Shown: piece by piece, positions 1 through 6,421 of the stretch
Position numbering within the stretch: the first letter of the stretch is position 1
Layout: every line of letters begins with the position of its first letter
Assembly (NCBI GenBank): GCA_036497785.1
Contig: DASXIW010000246.1
Location: 1-14,363, forward strand
From: DASXIW01 sp036497785
Lineage (GTDB): Bacteria > Pseudomonadota > Alphaproteobacteria > Acetobacterales > Acetobacteraceae
Length of the DNA: 14,363 nucleotides
Direction of reading: 5' to 3'
Made by a program: the position numbers and the translations under genes
The notes under the pieces: generated by a model
What the model was told of the DNA's origin: nothing
The model's database searches: none
The model's input: only the letters and a program-made list of their open reading frames with translations

Positions 1-88
1 CATGACCGTCGCCGCGCATGACCGCTATTTCGTGGTCGATGGGGACGACGTCGTCGTCGCCATATGGCCGCGGGTGAACGGCTGGTAG
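1..88 (+). CDS. C-terminal end of an upstream gene (partial)
   Basis: Only the last codons are inside the window. The frame beginning at base 2 is open and ends with TAG at 86-88, reading ...HDRYFVVDGDDVVVAIWPRVNGW. An ATG at base 2 could be a start, but 28 residues would be very short, so I read this as the 3' end of a larger gene. The alternating hydrophobic and acidic residues suggest beta strands. I do not recognise the family. The stop lies 57 bp before the debranching-enzyme start on the same strand, so the two could be co-transcribed. Confidence 0.5.
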   Translation, partial: MTVAAHDRYFVVDGDDVVVAIWPRVNGW

Positions 89-145
89 GGGCGCGCCGGC
101 ACGGGGTCCCTGCCCCCGACCCAACTGGAAAGGATTCGTCAGCAC

Positions 146-2302
146 ATGCCGCTTGAGATCACCGTCGGGCCGCCGCAGCTTGTTGTTCATGATGGCGAGA
201 CCGTCTGGCTGAGCGAGCCGGACGGGCAGCATGACGAGGCCGACACCAAGGGGCTGATGTTTCGCGACACGCGGCTTATCAGCACCTGGAACCTGTTCGC
301 CAACGGGGTGGCCTGGGATCTGCTGAATGGCGGGTCCATCGCCCATTTCGCGGCGCGGATCTTCATGGCCAATCGTGAGATCGAGGCTCGCGATGGCACG
401 ATCCCGGCCAAGACGCTCGGTCTGCAACTCGATCGCTGGGCCGACGGGGGCATTCACGAGGACATCGACATCGTGAATTACGGCGCCAACACCGTGCGCT
501 TCAATCTGGAGCTGCTGGTGCGATCGGATTTCACCGACGTGTTCGAGGTGAAATCCGGCAAGATCATCCGCCGCGGCCGCATCCAGACCGATTGGGACGA
601 GACCGAGCAATGTCTGCGCAATACCTATCGCAATCAGGATTTCCTGCGCGCGGTGAGCATCACCGCCGAGGCGGACAGCCCGGCAGTGTATGCCAATGGC
701 CGGCTGAGCTTCGACGTGACGCTGGCGCGCGGCGAGCGCTGGCATGCCTGCCTGTTATACGCGCTGCGCGACAATGACGAGCTGATCCCGGCCCCCGAGG
801 GCCGTGATGCCCGCGCCGAGGATTCCCGCGCCGCGCAGAGCCTGCACGCCTGGCAGGAAGCATCGCTGTGGCTGCGCAGCTCCAACGAGGAGTTCTACCG
901 GCTGTTCCGCCAGGCGGTGGACGATCTCGCCTCGCTGCGCCTGCCGATCGACGGACATGTGGTGCCGGCGGCGGGGTTGCCTTGGTTTCTCGTGCTGTTC
1001 GGCCGCGACAGCCTGATCGTGTCGTTGCAGACGCTGCCGGTGACGCCGCAATTCGCGCATGGCACGCTGGCGGTGCTGGGCGCACGCCAGTCGCAGGGGA
1101 CCGACGATTACCGCGATGCCGAGCCGGGCAAGATCCTGCACGAGCTGCGCCGGGGCGAACTCGCACATTTCAACCTGATTCCGCACACGCCGTATTTCGG
1201 CACGGCGGATGCCACACCGCTGTATTTGATGCTGCTACACGAGACCTGGCGGTGGACCGGCGATCAAGCGCTGATCGAGCAGCACATGGAGGTGGCCGAA
1301 GGCTGCCTGTCCTGGATCGACAATTATGGCGATCGCGACGGCGACGGCTTCCAGGAGTACCAGACGCGCTCGAGGCTCGGTTACGAGAATGTCGCGTGGA
1401 AGGATTCCGGGGATGCGGTGCTGTATCCCGACGGCACCATGGTGAAAGGCCCCAAGGCGCTGTGCGAGTTGCAGGCCTATGTGTATGGCGGCTGGACCGG
1501 GATGGCGGAGATCTACGACGCGCTGGGCAAGCCGGAGCGGGCCGCGCAGCTGCGCGAGAAGGCGGCGGCGCTGTTCGAGCGCTTCAACGGGGCGTTCTGG
1601 AACGAGGAACTCGGCTTCTATGCCTACGGGCTGGACGGCGACAAGAAGCAGGTGCTCTCCGTCGCCTCCAATGTCGGGCATTGCCTGTGGACCGGGCTGA
1701 TCCGCCCGGACCGTGCGCAGCGCGTGGTGGAACGGCTGATGGCGCCGGACATGTTCAGCGGCTGGGGCATCCGCACCCTGTCGGACCAGCATGTCGCGTT
1801 CAACCCGATCTCGTATCACAACGGATCGGTCTGGCCGCATGATAACGGGCTGATCGCGCGCGGCTTCAAGCGCTACGGCTTCGGGGCGGAGGCGTCCCGG
1901 GTGGCGCGTGCGGTGAGCGGTGCCGCGGCGTTTTTCGCCGGTCACCAGGTGCCCGAGCTATATGCCGGGCTGCAGCGCATGCACGAGGATTTCCCGGTGC
2001 AGTACCTGGGCGCGAACGTACCGCAGGCCTGGGCGGCGGGCTCGGCTTTCTCGTTTTTGCAGGCGGTACTGGGGCTGGAGCCGGATGCGGCGAACGATGT
2101 GCTGAACGTGATGCCGGAATTGCCCCACTGGCTGCCGGACGTGACGCTGAAGGGGCTGAAGATGGGCCGCCACCGCTTCGACATCCGGTTCTGGCACGAA
2201 GGGTCCGAATCGCTGTTCGAGGTGCTGGAGGGCGATCCCTGCGCGGTGCGGCTTGCGGCGCCCCCGACGCCTGGGCTGATGCCGAGCGACGCTTCGGTTT
2301 GA
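146..2302 (+). CDS. Glycogen debranching enzyme / amylo-alpha-1,6-glucosidase family protein
   Basis: This 718-residue protein has the two-part build of bacterial amylo-alpha-1,6-glucosidase-like proteins. An N-terminal beta-rich domain (about residues 8-205, with GLMFRDTRLIS near 36-46) precedes an (alpha/alpha)6 catalytic barrel (about 235-700). Family-type motifs include AAGLPWFLVLFGRDSL (275-290), EPGKILHELRRGE (326-338), YFGTADATPLY (350-360) and NVAWKDSGDA (415-424). YHNGSVWPHDNGLIA follows near 553, and PVQYLGANVPQAWAAG lies near the end. The family hydrolyses alpha-1,6 branches, or related alpha-glucosidic bonds, of glycogen-like glucans in the cytoplasm; I see no signal peptide. The start is supported by AAAGGA at 129-134, 11 nt before the ATG. 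No glycogen synthesis gene is visible nearby, so the exact substrate is not settled. Confidence 0.9.
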   Translation: MPLEITVGPPQLVVHDGETVWLSEPDGQHDEADTKGLMFRDTRLISTWNLFANGVAWDLLNGGSIAHFAARIFMANREIEARDGTIPAKTLGLQLDRWADGGIHEDIDIVNYGANTVRFNLELLVRSDFTDVFEVKSGKIIRRGRIQTDWDETEQCLRNTYRNQDFLRAVSITAEADSPAVYANGRLSFDVTLARGERWHACLLYALRDNDELIPAPEGRDARAEDSRAAQSLHAWQEASLWLRSSNEEFYRLFRQAVDDLASLRLPIDGHVVPAAGLPWFLVLFGRDSLIVSLQTLPVTPQFAHGTLAVLGARQSQGTDDYRDAEPGKILHELRRGELAHFNLIPHTPYFGTADATPLYLMLLHETWRWTGDQALIEQHMEVAEGCLSWIDNYGDRDGDGFQEYQTRSRLGYENVAWKDSGDAVLYPDGTMVKGPKALCELQAYVYGGWTGMAEIYDALGKPERAAQLREKAAALFERFNGAFWNEELGFYAYGLDGDKKQVLSVASNVGHCLWTGLIRPDRAQRVVERLMAPDMFSGWGIRTLSDQHVAFNPISYHNGSVWPHDNGLIARGFKRYGFGAEASRVARAVSGAAAFFAGHQVPELYAGLQRMHEDFPVQYLGANVPQAWAAGSAFSFLQAVLGLEPDAANDVLNVMPELPHWLPDVTLKGLKMGRHRFDIRFWHEGSESLFEVLEGDPCAVRLAAPPTPGLMPSDASV

Positions 2303-2336
2303 GGCGGGCGCGCCGCGCTGTCCCAAGATCGGCTAC

Positions 2337-2441
2337 AGCGTGATGCCTTCTGGCACGCGAACCCATCATGCTATAGCTCTTTGTTTTTACGAGTAATTTT
2401 ATGGCCAGGTGATTCCACCTAAAGCCATATTGCCCTAGCCC
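2337..2441 (+). repeat. Dispersed hairpin repeat, copy 1 (REP/BIME-like)
   Basis: My ungapped hand alignment to 5655-5759 matches about 88 of 105 positions. The best conserved core is GATTCCACCTAAAGCC plus ATATTGC (2411-2432), preceded by AATTTTATGGCC (2395-2406). The left end forms an imperfect hairpin (2337-2350 with 2359-2372, arms AGCGTGATG and CATCATGCT). The right end is a decayed CTAAAGC...GCCCTAG pair. The element lies between two convergent genes and its last bases (CTAGCCC) contain the SDR stop codon. A role as a bidirectional terminator or a REP-type mobile repeat is inference. Confidence 0.8.
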
Positions 2442-3352
2442 CACAGTGCGGCGGCATCGTTGCCGTCGCACCGTGGGAAGGCCCAGGAAACTTGCCGAAG
2501 CGTCTCGGGCAGGCGCAGATCCGTGCGCGTTCCTTGCGCCGCGGCCGAGACGGACGCCCATTTCTCCCAGCTTGCCAGACGCTCATCGTACATCTTGCGC
2601 ACCATCAGGAGGGCTGTCGCGCCCAGCAGGATACGCAGTGGAGGCTCTGTGTCGTCCACCACTTTAAAGATCGCGTCGGATGTTGCCTGAGGATCACCCA
2701 TGCTTTCAGAGGCAAATGCCGCGAAGAGCTGTTCCTTGATCGGATTATAGGCGGGGATGGGCAATGAAGTCCGGATGGAGCTTGGGTCGGCAAAATCCGT
2801 GGCATAGCCGCCCGGCTCGAGCAGTGTGACTTTGATGCCGAAGGCCGACACCTCCTGCGATGGCGCGTCCATCAGCCCTTCCAGTCCCCATTTGGAGGCG
2901 TGATACATGCCCACGGTGGGACACGCCCCCACGCCGCCGATGCTGGAGACGGCCAGAACATGGCCGAATTTCTGCGCCCGCAGGATCGGCAGCGCTGCCT
3001 GCGTCACCCATAGCGCACCGAACAGATTGGTCTCGATCTGAGCACGCGCCTCGGCCTCGCTAAGCTCCTCGACGGCACCGAACTGGCGATAGCCGGCATT
3101 GTTGAGGACAACATCGAGCCGCCCGAATGCATCCTTTGCTTTCGCCACGGCGGCGAAGGCTGCGGCGCGGTCGGTGACATCCAGTGCCAGCGGCAGGACT
3201 GACCGCCCATATAATGTGACAAGCGGTTGCAGCACCGCTGGATTGCGCGCTGTCGCGACCACCTTGTCTCCGCGCATTAGCGCCGCCTCTGTCCAGACCC
3301 GGCCAAAGCCGCGGGATGAACCTGTGATGAACCACACTTTTCCGTCGGACAT
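2435..3352 (-). CDS. Short-chain dehydrogenase/reductase (SDR) oxidoreductase
   Basis: This is a 305-residue classical SDR, an NAD(P)(H)-dependent oxidoreductase of unknown substrate. The Rossmann glycine motif is TGSSRGFG (10-17), followed by DVT (58-60), NNAG (84-87) and N109. The catalytic Ser136, Tyr150 and Lys154 (YHASK) are all present. R14 and the loop after beta-2 are compatible with NADP, but this is not decisive. I chose the ATG at 3352 because an AAGGAGAG ribosome site precedes it and the glycine motif then falls at the usual distance. The open frame extends 75 codons upstream without homology. The last ~30 residues (from about 275) look like an extension beyond the usual family end. 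They run through a strong hairpin, and the stop codon lies in a dispersed repeat. The gene is divergent from a TetR-type gene that probably controls it. Confidence 0.9.
   Translation of the reverse strand: MSDGKVWFITGSSRGFGRVWTEAALMRGDKVVATARNPAVLQPLVTLYGRSVLPLALDVTDRAAAFAAVAKAKDAFGRLDVVLNNAGYRQFGAVEELSEAEARAQIETNLFGALWVTQAALPILRAQKFGHVLAVSSIGGVGACPTVGMYHASKWGLEGLMDAPSQEVSAFGIKVTLLEPGGYATDFADPSSIRTSLPIPAYNPIKEQLFAAFASESMGDPQATSDAIFKVVDDTEPPLRILLGATALLMVRKMYDERLASWEKWASVSAAAQGTRTDLRLPETLRQVSWAFPRCDGNDAAALWG
2440..2477. terminator. Strong hairpin inside the 3' tail of the SDR gene
   Basis: Arms 2440-2455 and 2462-2477 pair over 16 positions, with one A-C mismatch and one G-T wobble, around a 6-nt loop (ATCGTT). 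No clear T-run follows on either strand, so intrinsic termination is uncertain. For the minus-strand SDR gene the hairpin comes just before the stop codon, which is unusual and suggests the original stop lay further upstream in the gene. Confidence 0.4.
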
Positions 3353-3393
3353 GATCACTCTCCTTCTCGGGCAATCTGACGTTATGACAATCG

Positions 3394-3445
3394 TTGACAA
3401 TCCGTCAGGGCTGTGACGAGATGACATTCCACGTAGGAATGTCAA
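3394..3445. promoter_or_regulatory. Divergent promoter region for SDR and TetR genes
   Basis: A plus-strand TTGACA lies at 3394-3399. A minus-strand TTGACA (3445-3440) sits in the right arm of the palindrome and faces the SDR gene. Neither has a good -10 hexamer at 17 bp, so the boxes are suggestive only. If the minus-strand box is real, a repressor on the palindrome would cover the SDR promoter. Confidence 0.35.
3422..3444. promoter_or_regulatory. Perfect inverted-repeat operator for the TetR-family regulator
   Basis: TGACATTCC (3422-3430) and GGAATGTCA (3436-3444) form a perfect 9-bp inverted repeat around the spacer ACGTA. It ends 11 bp before the TetR gene start and lies in the space shared with the divergent SDR gene. 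This is the usual position and geometry of a TetR-family operator. The symmetry is seen directly; binding is inferred. Confidence 0.7.
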
Positions 3446-3455
3446 GTTAGGCGGT

Positions 3456-4040
3456 ATGAACGAATCGACGACACCCAAGTCAAAGCGACAGCGCGCCGTT
3501 GAGGCGGGCGCTCGCGTTTTCCTGCGCTTCGGCTTCGCGCGGGCGACCATGGGCGACATCGCGAAGGCGGCCGGCATGTCGCGGCCGGCGCTCTATTTGA
3601 TCTTTTGCAGCAAGGAGGAGGTGTTCGAGGCCGTTGTCGCCCAATGGATCGAAGATAGCCTGGCACGGATCGCCGCCGGCCTCGCCGCCCACGCCACACT
3701 CGGTGAGAAACTCCGCTTCGCCTGCGAGATTTGGTGCGCGGAGGGACTGGAACGGGCTCTTGCCAATCCGGACGTGTGCGACATGTCCGGGCTGCCCGCC
3801 GTTCGGAAAAGCTACGCGCGCTTCGAAGCCTGCCTGACCGCAATCCTCCAGGAGGCGGCCGAACGGTCGGGCCTCGGCGTCACGGCAGCGGACTTAGCGC
3901 GGGTCATCGTCTCCGCCATGCAGGGCCTCAAACAGACCGCCCAGAGCGCCGAGGAGATGCGGCACCTGATCGCAGTCCAGATCTTGGCAATCGAAGGCGC
4001 CTTGGGGGTTTGTCTTCGAACGGTCAGGGAAACCCACTGA
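3456..4040 (+). CDS. TetR/AcrR-family transcriptional regulator
   Basis: This 194-residue protein has an N-terminal helix-turn-helix of TetR type (about residues 10-57). The recognition segment TMGDIAKAAGMSRPALYLIF (31-50) is followed by the conserved KEEVFEAV. The remaining ~135 residues are helical, form the ligand-binding and dimer domain, and show no clue to the ligand. The start is the ATG at 3456, preceded by a weak AGGCGG. The gene is divergent from the SDR gene with a perfect palindrome in the 103-bp gap, so local control of both is the simplest reading. The MFS transporter 103 bp downstream on the same strand may belong to the same regulon, but it has its own candidate promoter. Confidence 0.9.
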   Translation: MNESTTPKSKRQRAVEAGARVFLRFGFARATMGDIAKAAGMSRPALYLIFCSKEEVFEAVVAQWIEDSLARIAAGLAAHATLGEKLRFACEIWCAEGLERALANPDVCDMSGLPAVRKSYARFEACLTAILQEAAERSGLGVTAADLARVIVSAMQGLKQTAQSAEEMRHLIAVQILAIEGALGVCLRTVRETH

Positions 4041-4055
4041 TACCGCACGATTTCC

Positions 4056-4085
4056 TTGTTATGAATGCCCGAAAAAAGGTATTGT
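4056..4085 (+). promoter_or_regulatory. Candidate sigma-70-type promoter for the MFS gene
   Basis: TTGTTA (4056-4061) and TATTGT (4080-4085) are separated by 18 bp in an AT-richer stretch between the TetR stop and the MFS start. Both boxes are imperfect, and no experimental or comparative support is available from one sequence. Confidence 0.35.
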
Positions 4086-4143
4086 CGCAGCCACGAGACC
4101 AGTCGTCTAAAAAATAATAACTGCGGCAGGGAGAGGGAACGCC

Positions 4144-5475
4144 ATGGCTGTCATCCCGATGCACGGACAGTTGACCGATGCTCAGCACAGCGCGCAGCTG
4201 CGCAAGGCGGTGATTGCCGCCACCATCGGCACGACCATCGAGTGGTACGATTTTTTCATCTATGGCACCGCTGCCGGGCTGATATTTCCGAAAATCTTCT
4301 TTCCCAACGAAGACCCGCTGACCGGGACGCTGGCATCGTTCGGCACCTATTTCGTCGGCTTCATCGGGCGCCCGATCGGGGCCGCAATCTTCGGGCATTA
4401 TGGCGACCGCATCGGCCGCAAGGCGACCCTGATCGCCACATTGCTGGTGATGGGCATTGCCACGGTGCTCGTCGCCTTCGTGCCGGGCTATGCCTCAATC
4501 GGCATCTGGGGGGCGGTGATTTTGACCGTTTTGCGCATGCTGCAAGGTATCGGCGTTGGCGGCGAATGGGGCGGATCGGTGCTGATTGCGATGGAATGGG
4601 CACGCGGCCATGGCAGCCGCGGGCTGGTTGCCTCATGGCCGCAATTCGGCGTGCCGTCGGGCCTGTTCCTGTCGAATCTGGTGATACTGGCGATCAGTGC
4701 CTGGTCCGGCGCCGATTTCGCGACCTGGGGCTGGCGTGTGCCATTCCTGCTCAGCGTCGTGCTGATCGGCGTCGGGCTGTGGATACGGCTTGGCATTCTC
4801 GAGACTCCGGTCTTCCAGCAACTCCTCGAGAACAAGAAGGTCGAACGCACGCCGATTATCGAAGTAATCCGCAAACAGCCGCGCGAGATCTTGCTGTCCG
4901 CGTTCCTGCGCATGGCCGAGCAGGCGCCGTTCTACATCTTCACCGCCTTCGTGTTCGCCTATGGCGTCGGAACATTGAAGTTGTCGCGCGAACTGATCCT
5001 GGCCGCGGTGCTGGTGGCGTCGTGCGTGTCCTTCATCACTATCCCGCTGGCGGGCCATATCTCCGATCGGATCGGGCGGCGGAAGATGTACCTGATCGGC
5101 GCAGCAGCGACCGGATTATTCGGATTCCTTTATTTCGGCATGCTGGACACGGCGATTCCCTCGGCGGTGTTCATCGCGATCGTGCTGTCCCTCATTCCGC
5201 ACGACATGATGTACGGCCCGCAGGCCGCGCTGATCGCCGAGGCGTTCACGCCGCGCCTGCGCTACAGCGGCGCGTCACTGGGTTATCAGCTTGCCTCGAT
5301 CATCGCAGGGGGGCCGGCGCCGCTGATCGCGACCGCGCTGTTCGCCGCGTATCACACGGGATATGCCATCGCGATCTACATCGCCGCCTGCGCGGTGGTG
5401 AGTGTGGTTTCGGCGGCATTGATGCCGGATTACACCGGAAAGGATATTTCGGCGGAATATGACGAGGCCGCCTGA
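4144..5475 (+). CDS. MFS transporter, metabolite:H+ symporter (MHS) type
   Basis: This 443-residue inner-membrane protein has about 12 hydrophobic segments. MHS-family (ProP/KgtP/ShiA-like) hallmarks are present: TTIEWYDFFIYGTAAG (30-45), the loop 2-3 motif GHYGDRIGRK (84-93), RMLQGIGVGGEWGG (131-144), and the repeated GHISDRIGRRKM in the C-terminal half. The family imports small organic acids, betaines or similar metabolites with protons; the substrate cannot be told from the sequence. The start is the ATG at 4144 behind GGGAGAGGGAA. It follows the TetR gene and may transport a compound handled by the SDR enzyme, but that link rests on position only. Length is normal for the family and no damage is visible. 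Confidence 0.92.
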   Translation: MAVIPMHGQLTDAQHSAQLRKAVIAATIGTTIEWYDFFIYGTAAGLIFPKIFFPNEDPLTGTLASFGTYFVGFIGRPIGAAIFGHYGDRIGRKATLIATLLVMGIATVLVAFVPGYASIGIWGAVILTVLRMLQGIGVGGEWGGSVLIAMEWARGHGSRGLVASWPQFGVPSGLFLSNLVILAISAWSGADFATWGWRVPFLLSVVLIGVGLWIRLGILETPVFQQLLENKKVERTPIIEVIRKQPREILLSAFLRMAEQAPFYIFTAFVFAYGVGTLKLSRELILAAVLVASCVSFITIPLAGHISDRIGRRKMYLIGAAATGLFGFLYFGMLDTAIPSAVFIAIVLSLIPHDMMYGPQAALIAEAFTPRLRYSGASLGYQLASIIAGGPAPLIATALFAAYHTGYAIAIYIAACAVVSVVSAALMPDYTGKDISAEYDEAA

Positions 5476-5480
5476 CCGAT

Positions 5481-5510
5481 GACCCCGCCGGCAATCGCGC
5501 CGGCTTGGTC
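5481..5510. terminator. Hairpin just after the MFS stop codon
   Basis: GCCGGC (5487-5492) pairs with GCCGGC (5499-5504) around AATCGC. The outer bases GACC (5481-5484) and GGTC (5507-5510) extend the stem past a 2-base internal loop. It begins 6 bp after the stop. The downstream T content is modest (GGATTTATTTC at 5515-5525), so terminator activity is plausible but unproven. Confidence 0.4.
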
Positions 5511-5561
5511 TGGAGGATTTATTTCAGGGAGCCAATATCTGAGCGGGCGATTATTTGAGCT

Positions 5562-5604
5562 GGCAATTTTATTGCCTGGCCGATTGGGTCCCAGGCGATA
5601 TTGC
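5562..5604 (+). repeat. Degenerate third relative of the dispersed repeat
   Basis: The segment keeps the order GCAATTTTAT, then GATT, then ATATTGC, with spacing almost identical to copies 1 and 2, but the intervening bases differ. It forms its own hairpins: GGCAAT (5562-5567) with ATTGCC (5571-5576), or GCCTGG (5574-5579) with CCAGGC (5591-5596). The two share bases and so exclude each other. This may be a diverged subtype or a coincidence of short AT-rich words. Confidence 0.35.
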
Positions 5605-5654
5605 GCCGGAGCGTGATTGGCGCGGACGGATGCGCCGGTCACGCGCCGGTTTAG

Positions 5655-5759
5655 AGCATGATGACTTCTGACAGGCGAAGCCATCATGCTCTCCGTATTT
5701 GTTTTAGCGAGCAATTTTATGGCCCGGAGATTCCACCTAAAGCCATATTGCTTTAGCCC
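5655..5759 (+). repeat. Dispersed hairpin repeat, copy 2 (REP/BIME-like)
   Basis: This is the better preserved copy. A left hairpin pairs 5654-5668 with 5677-5691 (arms GAGCATGATG and CATCATGCTC, continuing CTTC with GAAG past one mismatch) around an 8-nt loop. A right hairpin pairs CTAAAGC with GCTTTAG around CATATT. The two are joined by an AT-rich stretch with AATTTTATGGCC. The right edge TTTAGCCC contains the stop codon of the minus-strand methyltransferase. It has the same orientation and the same convergent setting as copy 1. Confidence 0.85.
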
Positions 5760-6331
5760 AGACGGATGGGCAGGAGCATGGGGACGCGCCGGCGATAGGC
5801 GCCATACGCCTCGGCCCCGAGTTGCTGCACCAGGAAGCGCTCCTCCAGGCTTGCCTTCAGCCAGAAGCCAAAGGTGATGATGCCAAGCCCGGCCAGCGAG
5901 ATGGCCGTGCCGGCGGCGATGGCGGAGACGAGGCAGGCCTCGATCAGGCCGGTATAGATGGGATGGCGCACCAGCGCGGATGGGCCGGTATCGACGACAT
6001 GGTGGTCCTGCTTGCGCGTGACGGTGCCTGACCACAGCCGCCCCAGATGCAACCTGGCCCACCAGGCGAACAGGAAGCCGGGAATGGTGAGGAACGCCAG
6101 CAATTGCGCGCCACGATAGCCCACATCCCACAGCCTGTCCGCGCGCCACTGGTGCCGGCCGCCAATGGTCAGCAGGATGAAGCCCAGCGTGGCGGCGCCG
6201 CGATAGAGCCAGATATCCCCCGGGGCCGGCTTGGCGACGGCGCGCGACGACCATGACGCCGCCACCACCCAGGATATGACCCAGCCGCCCCAAAACAGGT
6301 TGAACAGCACGTCCGGGCCTGGAAGCTGCAT
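5753..6331 (-). CDS. Membrane methyltransferase, ICMT/PEMT-like family
   Basis: This 192-residue integral membrane protein has about four or five hydrophobic segments (roughly 5-25, 43-57, 74-92 and 127-157). Its C-terminal half carries the isoprenylcysteine carboxyl methyltransferase/phospholipid methyltransferase-like signature: HVVDTGPSALVRHPIYTG (111-128), KASLEERFL (159-167), then LGAEAYGAYRRRVPMLLP (171-188). Such proteins bind S-adenosylmethionine through the RHP and EE residues and methylate a lipid or lipid-linked substrate; the substrate is unknown here. I prefer the ATG at 6331, which has GGAG about 10 nt upstream, over the ATG at 6382 that would add 17 residues. The stop codon lies in the repeat next door, so the last residues (IRLG) may have been altered by repeat insertion. 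Confidence 0.8.
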   Translation of the reverse strand: MQLPGPDVLFNLFWGGWVISWVVAASWSSRAVAKPAPGDIWLYRGAATLGFILLTIGGRHQWRADRLWDVGYRGAQLLAFLTIPGFLFAWWARLHLGRLWSGTVTRKQDHHVVDTGPSALVRHPIYTGLIEACLVSAIAAGTAISLAGLGIITFGFWLKASLEERFLVQQLGAEAYGAYRRRVPMLLPIRLG

Positions 6332-6421
6332 GGGGATAACACTCCAGCTAAGGCGCGAAGCCTCGACTGGATACCATATCACGATCGAAATCCAGGCCGG
6401 TTCGAACGCGTCGCGAGCCGG

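Noticed and set aside
868..1842. 324-codon plus-strand frame inside the debranching enzyme gene
   Set aside because: It is out of frame with a long, motif-rich glycoside hydrolase and is Ala/Arg/Gly-rich shadow sequence.
4065..5462. 465-codon plus-strand frame overlapping the MFS gene
   Set aside because: It is out of frame with clear MHS transporter motifs, Arg-rich and lacks membrane segments; a GC-bias shadow.
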